DNA of 64,000 nt from an uncultured Pelagibacteraceae bacterium (lineage in GTDB: Bacteria; Pseudomonadota; Alphaproteobacteria; Pelagibacterales; Pelagibacteraceae). The notes beneath the pieces are model-generated. The model did no database searches and was not told the origin of the DNA. It saw nothing but the letters and a program-made list of their open reading frames with translations. The translations under genes and the position numbers were made by a program. Location: NCBI GenBank assembly GCA_902534735.1, contig CACARD010000001.1, positions 62,001-126,000 on the forward strand, given 5' to 3'. Below, piece by piece: positions 1 to 8,329 of the stretch; within the stretch, counting starts at the first letter, position 1; each line of letters opens with the position of its first letter.

Positions 1-128
1 GCGATACGGTTGCACTAATTAATTCACTAAATATAAAAGATAAATTTAATTTTGTTTCAACTGCAGGTGGAGCATTTTTAGAATATCTTGAAGGCAAAGT
101 TCTCCCTGGTATAAAAGCATTAAATTAA
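1..128 (+). CDS. pgk: Phosphoglycerate kinase, C-terminal end (partial)
   Basis: Only the last 41 codons are present; the frame is open from position 3 to the TAA at 126-128. The tail contains a [14 protein letters not shown] segment followed by LPGIKAL, which matches the conserved end of phosphoglycerate kinase, where a Gly-Gly-Ala loop contributes to nucleotide binding. The enzyme makes ATP and 3-phosphoglycerate from 1,3-bisphosphoglycerate in the cytoplasm. The aldolase start codon follows the stop directly with no spacer, so the two glycolytic genes are very probably co-transcribed. The family call rests on this short tail alone, but the motif is distinctive. Confidence 0.85.
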   Translation, partial: DTVALINSLNIKDKFNFVSTAGGAFLEYLEGKVLPGIKALN

Positions 129-1139
129 ATGACTGAATTACATAAAATTGCTCTTCAAATATTGTCAAATGGCAAAGGTATACTTGCAGCAGATGAAAGT
201 ACAGCCACAATGACAAAAAGATTAGAATCAGTAAATGTGCATTCTGATGAAAATAATAGACTCCTTTTTAGACAAACTCTTTTTTCATCTTCATCAATGA
301 GTAAATATATAGGTGGAGTAATACTATATGATGAAACAATAAGACAATTAACATCTAATGGAAAAACTATACCTGAACTAATAAAATCAAGTGGTTCGTT
401 AGTAGGGATTAAAGTTGATACAGGAGCCAAAATATTGGCAGGATCTAAAGATGAAAAAATTACAGAAGGTTTAGATGGTTTAAGAGAAAGACTTAATGAT
501 TATTACGAGCTTGGAGCAAGATTTACAAAATGGAGAGGTGTTTACTTAATTTCTGATAAATATCCTAGCAAACTATCTATTTCATCAAATGCCCACGCGT
601 TGGCTAGATACGCGGCTTTAGTTCAAGAGTCGAGAATGGTACCAATAATTGAACCTGAAGTTTTGATGGATGGTAATCATACGGTTAAGGACTGTTTAAT
701 AAAAACATCAGAAGTAATAAGTAAATGTTATGAAGAATTAGAGTTAAACAAAGTTGATTTAAAAGGAACAATATTAAAACCGAACATGATTTTACCAGGA
801 AAAAAATCTAGTGAAAAAATATCTAATGAAGAGATAGCAGAACTAACATTAGAGTGTTTAAAAAATAATGTTCCTTCATCAGTCCCAGGCATAGCTTTTC
901 TCTCTGGAGGTCAAACAGAAATAGAGGCAACTGCAAACCTTAACCAAATTAATATCAAAAATAATACTGGTTTTATAATGACTTATTCTTATGGAAGAGC
1001 TCTTCAACAAAGTGCACTAAAATTTTGGTCTAAAGATATAAATAATGTAGTCGGAACCCAGACAATTTTCGATCATAGAGCTAAAATGTGTTCTTTAGCG
1101 GCAAAAGGGAAATGGTCAAAAAGTTTTGAAATTTCGTAA
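129..1139 (+). CDS. fba: Class I fructose-bisphosphate aldolase
   Basis: This 336-residue protein interconverts fructose 1,6-bisphosphate with dihydroxyacetone phosphate and glyceraldehyde 3-phosphate through a lysine Schiff base. Visible motifs are GKGILAADES (16-25), the KVDTG phosphate-site lysine (K95), FTKWR (K134), the EPE acids (175-177) and the Schiff-base lysine in LKPN (K217). The length is near that of animal and plant class I enzymes. A class I metal-free enzyme here, not the class II zinc form common in bacteria, is notable. The ATG abuts the pgk stop, and the 3' end overlaps the next gene by 14 bases, giving a tight operon. Confidence 0.95.
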   Translation: MTELHKIALQILSNGKGILAADESTATMTKRLESVNVHSDENNRLLFRQTLFSSSSMSKYIGGVILYDETIRQLTSNGKTIPELIKSSGSLVGIKVDTGAKILAGSKDEKITEGLDGLRERLNDYYELGARFTKWRGVYLISDKYPSKLSISSNAHALARYAALVQESRMVPIIEPEVLMDGNHTVKDCLIKTSEVISKCYEELELNKVDLKGTILKPNMILPGKKSSEKISNEEIAELTLECLKNNVPSSVPGIAFLSGGQTEIEATANLNQINIKNNTGFIMTYSYGRALQQSALKFWSKDINNVVGTQTIFDHRAKMCSLAAKGKWSKSFEIS

Positions 1140-1743
1140 TAAAAAATTTATTTATTTAATATCTCCTAATAAAATAATAAATAAATCATTTTACAACATC
1201 TTAAATCTTGTTTTTAAATCGAATAAAGTAAAATTTTTTCAATTAAGACTTAAAAAGGACAGTATTAAAAAAAAAGTTGTGATTGCAAAGAAAATTCTCA
1301 AAATTTGTAAAAAAAATAATGTAAGGTTAATTATTAATGATGATCCTTATCTTACTTTAAAAGTGAATGCACATGGATGTCATTTAGGTCAAAGAGATAT
1401 GAATATTTTTGATGCAAGAAAAATTTTAAAAAATAAAATAATTGGAGTTACTTGTCATAATTCAATCAAACTGGCGAAAATTGCTTCTTCAAGTAGTGCA
1501 AACTACATTGCATTAGGTGCATTCTTTAAAACCAGAACTAAAAAAATTACGCATAAAGCAAGCATCAAGTCTTTAATTAAAATCAAAAAGTTAATAAATT
1601 TACCAGTTGTAGCTATCGGGGGAATCAACGATAAAAACTATAAAAAACTATTGTTGAATAAGGCAGATTTTTTGGCTATTTCAAGCTACATTTGGAATAA
1701 TAAAAAGTTTAAACCACACGAAGCAATAAAAAAATTAATATGA
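1126..1743 (+). CDS. thiE: ThiE-like thiamine-phosphate synthase
   Basis: This 205-residue TIM-barrel protein is expected to join HMP pyrimidine diphosphate to the thiazole phosphate to make thiamine phosphate. Family signatures appear in order: FFQLRLK (37-43), INDDPYLTL then HGCHLGQRD (70-91), IGVTCHN (106-112), LGAFFKTRTK (130-139) and the phosphate loop VVAIGGI (161-167). Some active-site positions differ from canonical ThiE, so a TenI-type relative cannot be excluded. The start overlaps fba by 14 bases and the end overlaps efp in an ATGA junction, which points to translational coupling. Cultured SAR11 bacteria need an external pyrimidine precursor, and a retained ThiE fits that known requirement. 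Confidence 0.8.
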   Translation: MKFRNKKFIYLISPNKIINKSFYNILNLVFKSNKVKFFQLRLKKDSIKKKVVIAKKILKICKKNNVRLIINDDPYLTLKVNAHGCHLGQRDMNIFDARKILKNKIIGVTCHNSIKLAKIASSSSANYIALGAFFKTRTKKITHKASIKSLIKIKKLINLPVVAIGGINDKNYKKLLLNKADFLAISSYIWNNKKFKPHEAIKKLI

Positions 1744-2300
1744 AAATAAACGCAACAGAGATAAGAGTGGGCATGATATTGGAATACAAAGAGGATCTAT
1801 GGGAAGTGTTAAAAACTAATCATGTTAAACCTGGCAAAGGTGGGGCTTTTACACAAGTTGAAATGAAAAGTTTAATTAAAAATACAAAACTTAACGAAAG
1901 ATTTAGATCGAGTGAGACTGTTGAGAAAGCATCATTAGACGAAGTAAAATATAATTTCTTATATAGTGATGAAAATGATTATTATTTTATGAACCCCGCA
2001 TCGTTTGAGCAAATTAAATTGAGCAAAAGTATGGTGGGAGATAAAGGTAAAATGCTTACTGAAAATCTAGAGATAAATATTGTCTTTCATAATGAAAATC
2101 CTTTGAGTATTTTACTTCCGAACCAATTAACATGCAAAATAGAAACCACTGATGCTGCAATAAAAGGTCAAACAGTCTCTTCTTCTTATAAACCAGCTAT
2201 ACTTGAAAATGGATTAAATATTCAAGTTCCTCCTTTTATAGAAAGTGGAGATATTGTCATTGTTGATACCAGGACAATGGAATACGTTAAAAAAGTTTAA
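1740..2300 (+). CDS. efp: Translation elongation factor P
   Basis: EF-P binds ribosomes stalled on polyproline stretches and promotes peptide bond formation. The 186-residue length is typical of the three-domain, tRNA-shaped protein. The domain I loop reads HVKPGKGGAF, with K33 at the tip in the position that is beta-lysylated in enterobacteria. The C-terminal signature VPPFIESGDIVIVDTRT (170-183 region) is a textbook EF-P ending. The gene shares an ATGA junction with thiE and is followed after one base by the start of the inositol-monophosphatase gene. No modification gene (epmA or epmB) is visible in this window. Confidence 0.96.
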   Translation: MKINATEIRVGMILEYKEDLWEVLKTNHVKPGKGGAFTQVEMKSLIKNTKLNERFRSSETVEKASLDEVKYNFLYSDENDYYFMNPASFEQIKLSKSMVGDKGKMLTENLEINIVFHNENPLSILLPNQLTCKIETTDAAIKGQTVSSSYKPAILENGLNIQVPPFIESGDIVIVDTRTMEYVKKV

Positions 2301-2301
2301 G

Positions 2302-3048
2302 ATGAATTCAATATCCCCAAATTTAAATTTAATGATAAAAGCCTGTGAAAAGGTATCAAAAGTAATAATAAGAGATTTTGGGGAATTAGAGAATTTGCAA
2401 GTATCAAAAAAGGGTCCTAAAGATTTTGTAACAAAAACAGATAAGAGGGTTGAAAGAATACTTATAGATGAACTAACTAAATCAAAAAGAAATTATTCAT
2501 TTATTACAGAAGAAAATGGAAAAATTTTAAATGATAATAAAGATACTTTTTGGATTATTGATCCAATTGATGGCACAACAAATTTTTTACATGGAATACC
2601 ACATTTTGCAATTTCTGTTGCTCTAAAAACAGATGATGAAATTATAACTGGGTTAATTTTTGACCCAATAAAAAATGAAATTTTTTATGCTGAAAAGAAT
2701 AATGGTTCATTTCTTAATAATAATAGAATGAGAGTATCTAGTAAATCTAGTCTCGATGAATGCTTATTTGCTTCAAATAATGAAGGCTTAAAATCAATTT
2801 ATCCTAAGCTTAATTTAAGAAATACAGGTTGTGCGGCTTTAGACTTAGCCTATGTTGGATGTGGAAGACTGGATGGATATTTTCATAATAATATAAATTT
2901 GTGGGATGTTGCAGCAGGAAAAATAATTATCGAGGAAGCTGGGGGGAAAGTTAATAACATATCTAAATATAAAATAAATAAAATTGATATTAGAGCTGGG
3001 AACCCAAACATATACGAAAAAATGTTAAAAAAGCTTGATAACTTTTAA
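2302..3048 (+). CDS. suhB: Inositol monophosphatase family protein (SuhB-like)
   Basis: This is a 248-residue metal-dependent phosphatase acting on inositol phosphates or related sugar phosphates; SuhB homologues also act in rRNA antitermination. Metal ligands are visible in ITEENG (E70, E71), [12 protein letters not shown] (84-95, including D87 and D90) and LWDVAAG (D202). The open frame extends 57 bases upstream into efp, but the ATG at 2302 is chosen because it falls one base after the efp stop and gives the family's usual length. The product of the reaction cannot be specified from sequence. Confidence 0.92.
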   Translation: MNSISPNLNLMIKACEKVSKVIIRDFGELENLQVSKKGPKDFVTKTDKRVERILIDELTKSKRNYSFITEENGKILNDNKDTFWIIDPIDGTTNFLHGIPHFAISVALKTDDEIITGLIFDPIKNEIFYAEKNNGSFLNNNRMRVSSKSSLDECLFASNNEGLKSIYPKLNLRNTGCAALDLAYVGCGRLDGYFHNNINLWDVAAGKIIIEEAGGKVNNISKYKINKIDIRAGNPNIYEKMLKKLDNF

Positions 3049-3082
3049 TTGTGTTTCAAACATTCTTTGCTATAAGGCTGCC

Positions 3083-3313
3083 ATGAAAAAAAATATACAC
3101 CCTAAATATCATACTATAAAAGTTGAAATGACAGATGGAACTCAATTTGAAACTAAATCAACATGGGGATCCGAAAACGATATACTTAAACTTGAAATTG
3201 ATCCAAAATCACATTCAGCATGGACAGGTGGAAAACAAAAAATTTTAGATAAAGGCAGAATAAGTAAATTTAATAAAAAATTTCAAAATTTTAAATCTGA
3301 GAAAAAAAATTAA
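3083..3313 (+). CDS. rpmE: Ribosomal protein L31
   Basis: This is a 76-residue large-subunit protein. The N-terminal [12 protein letters not shown], the [13 protein letters not shown] segment and the [16 protein letters not shown] stretch are characteristic of the alphaproteobacterial L31 type. No CxxC zinc motif is present, so this is the zinc-independent (C-minus) form. A longer open frame begins at 3035, but the residues added there are unlike L31, so the internal ATG at 3083 is preferred. The stop overlaps the next start in TAATG, linking it to the TrcR gene. Confidence 0.93.
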   Translation: MKKNIHPKYHTIKVEMTDGTQFETKSTWGSENDILKLEIDPKSHSAWTGGKQKILDKGRISKFNKKFQNFKSEKKN

Positions 3314-3894
3314 TGACAAAAGCACCTTTGATGCCAATGGCTACCGCGGTATGGCTATTAGATAATACATCATTAACATTTAAACAAATAGCGGAATTTT
3401 GTAAAATGCATGAAGTTGAAATTCAAGGGATTGCTGATGGAGAAGTTGGCAAAGGAATAGTTGGATATAATCCAATAATTTCTGGACAACTTACAAATGA
3501 AGAAATAGATTTATCATCTAAAGATGAAAATAGACCATTAAATATTTTAGATAAAGATATTGAAATAAAGAATTCAGAAAATAAAATTAAAAAATATGTT
3601 CCACTCTCAAAAAGACAAGACAAGCCAGACTCTGCGTTATGGTTGATAAAAAATCATTCTATATTGAAAGATTCTCAAATCGCAAAATTAGTTGGCGTCA
3701 CAAAAAATTCTATTACTTCAATTAGAAATAAAAGTTATTGGAATTATAACAACCTTAATGCAAAAGATCCTGTTGCTATGGGTTTATTTAACCAAAAAGA
3801 TTTACTTAATGCATTAGAGAAAGCGCAAAGACGAATTCAAAAAGAAAAAAAAAATAAGGAAAAAATAGATTTAGCAAACAAAAGTAGTAATTGA
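3313..3894 (+). CDS. TrcR/DUF1013 family cell-cycle transcriptional regulator
   Basis: This 193-residue protein matches the alphaproteobacterial DUF1013 family, called TrcR in Caulobacter, where it associates with RNA polymerase. The conserved start MPMATAVWLLDNTSLTFKQI (8-27), the ADGEVGKGIVGYNP stretch (41-54) and the second helix-turn-helix-like unit (DSQIAKLVGVTKNSITSI, 120-137) are all present. The C-terminal region (165-185) is lysine-rich and probably a basic helix. The start overlaps the rpmE stop by one base. The role is taken from the family; nothing here shows which promoters it acts on. Confidence 0.85.
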   Translation: MTKAPLMPMATAVWLLDNTSLTFKQIAEFCKMHEVEIQGIADGEVGKGIVGYNPIISGQLTNEEIDLSSKDENRPLNILDKDIEIKNSENKIKKYVPLSKRQDKPDSALWLIKNHSILKDSQIAKLVGVTKNSITSIRNKSYWNYNNLNAKDPVAMGLFNQKDLLNALEKAQRRIQKEKKNKEKIDLANKSSN

Positions 3895-3939
3895 AATGTA
3901 TAGACAAAGATTATTTAAAATGTTAACTAACTCATCTTT

Positions 3940-4146
3940 TTGGAGGTTGTTATTAAAATAGAAGTCAAAGATAATAATGTTGAGCAAGCGTTGAGAGTTT
4001 TAAAAAGAAAACTACAACGTGATGGTTTTTTTAAAATAATTAAATTGAAAAATAATTACGAAAAACCGTCTGAAAAAAAAAAGAGAATTCTTCAGGAAAA
4101 CATTAAAAGAGTAAAAAAACTTAACAAACTCAAGAATAGAATTTAG
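3940..4146 (+). CDS. rpsU: Ribosomal protein S21
   Basis: This small-subunit protein shows the S21 signature KDNNVEQALRVLKRKLQRDG followed by basic residues and a long lysine-rich helix (YEKPSEKKKRI to the end). The open frame begins with TTG at 3940, but a perfect GGAGG lies at 3942-3946, inside that proposed start. A start five bases after the GGAGG would be ATT at 3952, giving a 64-residue protein beginning (M)KIEVKDNN. No ATG or GTG is available nearby. The gene ends four bases before the initiator tRNA. Product certain, start uncertain. Confidence 0.88.
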   Translation: MEVVIKIEVKDNNVEQALRVLKRKLQRDGFFKIIKLKNNYEKPSEKKKRILQENIKRVKKLNKLKNRI

Positions 4147-4150
4147 AGAT

Positions 4151-4227
4151 CGCGGGGTGGAGCAGCCTGGTAGCTCGCAAGGCTCATAACCTTGAGGTCG
4201 GCGGTTCAAATCCGTCCCCCGCAACCA
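4151..4227 (+). tRNA. Initiator tRNA-Met (CAU), CCA encoded
   Basis: The 77-base cloverleaf has anticodon CAT in the loop CTCATAA, a TTCAAAT T-loop region and an encoded CCA end. It is the initiator and not the elongator tRNA because the first base pair is a C1-A72 mismatch (5' CGCGGGG against 3' CCCCGCA), which allows formylation. The anticodon stem is CAAGG/CCTTG, so only two of the three usual consecutive G-C pairs next to the loop are present, with A-U in place of the third. It lies four bases after rpsU and just before the convergent carbamoyltransferase gene. Confidence 0.97.
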
Positions 4228-4228
4228 A

Positions 4229-6064
4229 TTAATCAAGTTCAAATTTATCTTTATAACTTTTTATTAAATCCTGATTTTGTTTTTTTTTATCTAAAATAAA
4301 ATTACCAATAACTAAAAAGTCTAACTGAGTTCCCATAAAACAGTTAAAGGCATCAGTTGGGCTATTTACTATTGGTTCTCCTCTGACATTAAATGATGTG
4401 TTTATTAACACTGGACATCCGGTTCTCTCCTTAAATTTTGAAATTAAATCATAAAAAATTTTATTTTGATTTCTTGAAATAGTTTGAACTCTGGCTGAAT
4501 AATCTATGTGAGTTACTGCAGGAATTTCAGATCTTTTGATATTTAATTTATCTATACCAAAGAGAGTTTTTTGATCATTGTTCATTTCAATTTTTTTATT
4601 TTTGTTTATTTCTGCAACTAACAGCATATATGGACTATCCACGTCCATTTTAAACCAATTTTCTAAATCTTCTCGAAGTATTGAGGGAGCAAATGGTCTA
4701 AAACTTTCTCTATATTTTACTTTCAAGTTTAAATTTTTTTGCATATTTTCAGATTTGGGATTAGCAATAATTGACCGAGATCCTAAAGCTCTTGGACCAA
4801 ATTCCATTCTTCCTTGAAACCAGCCTATAGCTTTGTCTTCAGAAAGATATTGCGATGTTTTCTCAATAATATTCGAATAATTGTATTTATTATAATTAGC
4901 TCCAATTAATTTAAGTTCTTTTTCAATTTCATCTTGAGTGAATTCATTTCCAAGATATGAACCTTTCATATCATCATTTAAGTTTACATTTCTACTATTT
5001 CCAAACTCTAAATACCATAAGGCTAAGGCTGCTCCTAAAGAACCGCCTGCATCTCCAGCTGCAGGCTGAATCCATATATTTTCAAAAATTTTTTCTTTTA
5101 GAATTTTACCATTTGCAACACAATTTAAGGCAACACCTCCTGCTAAACAAAGGTTTTTCAATCCATACTCATGACGAATTGATTTTGCTAATTTAATCAT
5201 TATCTCCTCAGTAACTTTTTGAATAGAGGCCGCAATATCCATATGGAATTGTTCAAGTTTTTCCTTCTCTGGATTTCTTGGATTTTGACCAAATAAATTA
5301 TTAAATTTTTTGTTCGTCATAGTTAACCCAGTAGCATAATTAAAATAACTTTGATCAAGTCTAAAAGATCCATCATCTTTTATATCTATTAATTTTTTAA
5401 TTTGGTTGATGTAAATTGGTTTACCGTAAGGCGCTAAACCCATTAATTTATATTCTCCACTATTTACTTTAAAACCAATATAATAAGTGAAAGCTGAGTA
5501 CAATAAACCAAGAGAATGAGGAAAATGTATTTCTTTTTTTATTTCTAATTTATTTTTTTTTCCAACTGCAACTGTAGTGGTTGCCCACTCACCAACTCCA
5601 TCAGCAGTTAAAACTATAGCTTCTTCAAATGGGGATGGAAAAAAAGCACTTGCTGCATGGCTGAGATGATGATCAGAAAAAAATATTTTGTTTTCAGATT
5701 TAAAATTGTTATCATGGGATTTAAGTTTTTTAATTAAAAAATCTTTTTGAAAAAGCTTTTCCTTAATCCATATAGGCATAGCTTTTGCAAAAGAAATATA
5801 TCCTTTTGGAGCAAACGCCACATATGTTTCTAACAATCTTTCAAATTTCAAAAATGGTTTTTCAAAAAATACTATTTGGTCTACATCTTTAAGTTTTAAT
5901 TTTGAATACTTTAAAACAAATTCAATTGCATTATAAGGATAGCTTGGATCATGTTTTATTCTAGTGAATCTTTCTTCTTGAGCTGCAGCAATTATTTCAC
6001 CATTTATAATTATACAAGCAGCACTATCGTGATAAAAAGCAGATATACCTAAAATTGAATTCAC
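4229..6064 (-). CDS. NodU/CmcH/SxtI family carbamoyltransferase
   Basis: This 611-residue enzyme is expected to move a carbamoyl group from carbamoyl phosphate to a hydroxyl of a sugar or other small molecule through a carbamoyl-adenylate. The N-terminal ASKHA-type domain carries ISAFYHDSAACII (7-19), HHLSHAASAF (132-141), TADGVGEW (153-160) and LAGGVALNC (307-315). The C-terminal domain carries GRMEFGPRALGSRSI (418-432), RESFRPFAPSI (452-462) and NTSFNVRGEPIV (555-566). The start is GTG, one base after the stop of a 49-residue DUF5989 gene. The neighbouring SxtJ-like gene makes this a three-gene cassette. The acceptor substrate is unknown. Confidence 0.9.
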   Translation of the reverse strand: MNSILGISAFYHDSAACIIINGEIIAAAQEERFTRIKHDPSYPYNAIEFVLKYSKLKLKDVDQIVFFEKPFLKFERLLETYVAFAPKGYISFAKAMPIWIKEKLFQKDFLIKKLKSHDNNFKSENKIFFSDHHLSHAASAFFPSPFEEAIVLTADGVGEWATTTVAVGKKNKLEIKKEIHFPHSLGLLYSAFTYYIGFKVNSGEYKLMGLAPYGKPIYINQIKKLIDIKDDGSFRLDQSYFNYATGLTMTNKKFNNLFGQNPRNPEKEKLEQFHMDIAASIQKVTEEIMIKLAKSIRHEYGLKNLCLAGGVALNCVANGKILKEKIFENIWIQPAAGDAGGSLGAALALWYLEFGNSRNVNLNDDMKGSYLGNEFTQDEIEKELKLIGANYNKYNYSNIIEKTSQYLSEDKAIGWFQGRMEFGPRALGSRSIIANPKSENMQKNLNLKVKYRESFRPFAPSILREDLENWFKMDVDSPYMLLVAEINKNKKIEMNNDQKTLFGIDKLNIKRSEIPAVTHIDYSARVQTISRNQNKIFYDLISKFKERTGCPVLINTSFNVRGEPIVNSPTDAFNCFMGTQLDFLVIGNFILDKKKQNQDLIKSYKDKFELD

Positions 6065-6065
6065 T

Positions 6066-6215
6066 TTAGAAAATTGTATATATAAATGGAGCTACGGCTG
6101 AACCTTGGGTTAATACAATTAAACCTCCAAATATAAGAAGAACAATAATAATTGGAAAAAGCCAATATTTTTTTCTTACTTTTAGAAATTCCCAAAATTC
6201 TTTAATAAAGCTCAT
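6066..6215 (-). CDS. DUF5989-type small membrane protein (SxtK-like)
   Basis: This 49-residue peptide (MSFIKEFWEFLKVRKKYWLF then a hydrophobic stretch) has an amphipathic N-terminus with a KVRKKYW motif and one membrane helix (about 20-36), ending TQGSAVAPFIYTIF. The pattern matches the DUF5989 family, whose members sit beside carbamoyltransferases. The ATG follows the SxtJ-like stop directly (TAAATG), and the stop is one base before the carbamoyltransferase GTG, so all three genes are co-transcribed and probably translationally coupled. The function is unknown; a membrane anchor or partner for the enzyme is a reasonable guess. Confidence 0.82.
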   Translation of the reverse strand: MSFIKEFWEFLKVRKKYWLFPIIIVLLIFGGLIVLTQGSAVAPFIYTIF

Positions 6216-6602
6216 TTAAAATTGATTTTTCATTTTACTTTTAATACTATTTTTTTCAATCCAATAAGATTTTTCTTTATTAAATTTAAGGCTTAATAAA
6301 TCTTTATTTAAAATTTTCATTAGAACACCTATAGGTGTTACTACACCAAAAAATATAATTCCCATTATAACTGGGGATACTATCTTTCCGAGAATTAATC
6401 CAAATTTAAACCATAATTGGTTTAAAGGAGATAATATTTTTGAGTTGAATAAACCTAACACCAGAAAGATTAATGCAATAATTAAGGACCATATTCTGAT
6501 ATTTTCATTTTTTAAAAGAGGGTAAAGTGAAACAAGTAAGAAAAAAATAAAAAAGACAATACCAAAACTTTTATTTGAGCTTACTTTTAATTGATCAGAC
6601 AT
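6216..6602 (-). CDS. SxtJ family membrane protein
   Basis: This 128-residue protein has three predicted membrane segments (about 13-30, 37-53 and 68-97) and a short cytoplasmic tail with SYWIEKN and a terminal MKNQF, the pattern seen in SxtJ proteins first noted in the saxitoxin cluster next to the SxtI carbamoyltransferase. It is the first gene of the cassette; its stop abuts the start of the 49-residue gene. The biochemical role of SxtJ is not known. The gene lies only 27 bases downstream of pntB on the same strand, so read-through from the transhydrogenase operon is possible. Confidence 0.85.
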   Translation of the reverse strand: MSDQLKVSSNKSFGIVFFIFFLLVSLYPLLKNENIRIWSLIIALIFLVLGLFNSKILSPLNQLWFKFGLILGKIVSPVIMGIIFFGVVTPIGVLMKILNKDLLSLKFNKEKSYWIEKNSIKSKMKNQF

Positions 6603-6629
6603 TATTAAATATAGATTTAAAATAAATAA

Positions 6630-8024
6630 TTATAAACTTTTAACTATTTCTTCTGTCATTTTTTTTGCATCTGCAAATAACATTAAAGTATTATCTCTAT
6701 AAAATAAATCATTATCAATACCTGCATAACCGGGGGATAAACTTCTTTTGACAAATAATACCGATTTGCTTTTTTCTACATCTAATACGGGCATACCATA
6801 AATTGGGCTTTGGGGATCAGATTTTGCAATTGGATTCGTAACATCGTTGGCACCTATAACGTATGCAACATCACAATTTGCAAAATCATTATTAATTTCT
6901 TCTAATTCAAAAACTTCATCATATGGAACGTTAGCTTCAGCTAATAAAACATTCATATGTCCAGGCATTCTTCCTGCCACTGGATGAATTGCATATGAAA
7001 CTTTTACTCCATTTTTTTTCAATGCATCAACCATCTCTCTTAAAGCATGTTGAGCTTGCGCTACAGCCATTCCATATCCAGGAACAATTATTACTGAAGA
7101 GGCATTTTTCATTAAGAATGCTGCATCATCTGCATTACCATTTTTAACTGGTTTTTGTTCCTTGCTTTGTGACGCTGATCCATTGTCTGTTGCTCCCCAA
7201 CCTCCTAATATTACATTAAAAAATGATCTATTCATTCCTTTACACATTATGTAAGACAATATTGCACCTGAGGATCCGACCAAAGCTCCAGTGATTATTA
7301 GTGCAGTATTTTCGAGAGTAAATCCAATTCCCGCAGCTGCCCAACCTGAATATGAGTTTAACATTGAAATTACAACAGGCATATCTGCTCCACCAATAGG
7401 AATAATTATTAAAACTCCTAAAATGAAAGATAATAAAATTATTGACCAAAATGTATTTGTAGACTGAGTTTGACATAAATAAAAAATTAAAAATATGACT
7501 GATAAACCCATTGCTAAATTTATAAAGTGTTGACCTTTAAAAGTGATTGGAGATCCAGACATTATGCCCCTTAATTTGAAGAATGCTATAATCGAACCTG
7601 AAAAAGTAATAGCTCCTATTGAAGCACCTAAAGACATTTCAATTAAACTCGCGAGTTTTATATTTCCAGCAAATCCTAGATTGAACGCGTCCGGTTTTAA
7701 AAAAGCTGATACTGCAACAAATACAGCTGCTAATCCAACCAAGCTATGAAAACCAGCAACCAGTTCGGGCATGGCAGTCATAGGTATTCTAAAAGCAATA
7801 AATGCTCCTATTGTTCCTCCTATAATTAAAAATAATAATACATAGACGAAACCTGATCCAAAATTGCCCACTGTTAAAAATGTTACAATAATTGAAATTG
7901 CCATTCCAGCAATACCTAAATAGTTACCTTGTCTAGAAGTCTCTGGTGAAGAGAGTCCTCTCAAAGCGAGAATAAACAAAATTCCGGAAATTAAATAGAA
8001 TAAAGCTGAAAGATTTGCAGACAT
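6630..8024 (-). CDS. pntB: Proton-translocating NAD(P) transhydrogenase, beta subunit
   Basis: This 464-residue inner-membrane subunit uses proton flow to drive hydride transfer from NADH to NADP+. The first 270 residues form the multi-helix membrane domain, with GADMPVVISMLNSYSGWA at 212-229. The C-terminal NADP(H)-binding domain III shows PGYGMAVAQAQ (315-325), GAND (391-394) and KRSLSPGYAG (426-435). The ATG lies two bases after the pntAB stop. Length and motifs are complete. In a streamlined marine heterotroph it is a likely source of NADPH. Confidence 0.97.
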   Translation of the reverse strand: MSANLSALFYLISGILFILALRGLSSPETSRQGNYLGIAGMAISIIVTFLTVGNFGSGFVYVLLFLIIGGTIGAFIAFRIPMTAMPELVAGFHSLVGLAAVFVAVSAFLKPDAFNLGFAGNIKLASLIEMSLGASIGAITFSGSIIAFFKLRGIMSGSPITFKGQHFINLAMGLSVIFLIFYLCQTQSTNTFWSIILLSFILGVLIIIPIGGADMPVVISMLNSYSGWAAAGIGFTLENTALIITGALVGSSGAILSYIMCKGMNRSFFNVILGGWGATDNGSASQSKEQKPVKNGNADDAAFLMKNASSVIIVPGYGMAVAQAQHALREMVDALKKNGVKVSYAIHPVAGRMPGHMNVLLAEANVPYDEVFELEEINNDFANCDVAYVIGANDVTNPIAKSDPQSPIYGMPVLDVEKSKSVLFVKRSLSPGYAGIDNDLFYRDNTLMLFADAKKMTEEIVKSL

Positions 8025-8026
8025 GA

Positions 8027-8329
8027 TTATTTTTTCTTTTTCTTGTACATTTGCAGCATTCGCTGGGTTACAAGAAAACCGCCAAAAATATTTACTGCAG
8101 CTAGAATTATTGCAAGAAATCCGAATAAATTTGAAGTTTCAAAAATACTTTCATTTGCACTGGCTAATGCCGCAATAATAGCTCCGACTATTATAACTGA
8201 TGATATTGCATTTGTTACTGACATTAATGGAGTATGCAGCGAAGGTGTTACACTCCAGACAACATAATACCCTACAAAAATCGAGAGAATAAATATACTA
8301 AGTCTGAATATAAAAGGATCAATTTCCAT
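8027..8329 (-). CDS. pntAB: NAD(P) transhydrogenase, small membrane alpha-2 subunit
   Basis: This 100-residue protein corresponds to the membrane part of the alpha chain in organisms where pntA is split in two. It has about three helices (8-27, 45-58 and 67-87) and the conserved TPSLHTPLMSVTNAISS segment (28-44) facing the proton channel. Its start overlaps the end of pntAA by 11 bases and its stop lies two bases before pntB, the standard three-gene arrangement of alphaproteobacteria. Confidence 0.95.
   Translation of the reverse strand: MEIDPFIFRLSIFILSIFVGYYVVWSVTPSLHTPLMSVTNAISSVIIVGAIIAALASANESIFETSNLFGFLAIILAAVNIFGGFLVTQRMLQMYKKKKK

Noticed and set aside
2245-2301. Longer N-terminus for the SuhB-like protein
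   Set aside because: The extension lies entirely within efp and does not resemble the family; the ATG at 2302 directly follows the efp stop.
3035-3082. Longer N-terminus for L31
   Set aside because: The extra 16 residues overlap suhB and precede the normal L31 start, which is conserved.
4012-4242. 76-codon minus-strand open frame across rpsU and the tRNA
   Set aside because: Its middle reads GTDLNRRPQGYEPCELPG, the well-known artefact of translating the antisense strand of a tRNA; it overlaps two certain genes.
4578-4817. Plus-strand open frame inside the carbamoyltransferase gene
   Set aside because: It is antisense to a long conserved coding region with complete motifs and has no family pattern of its own.
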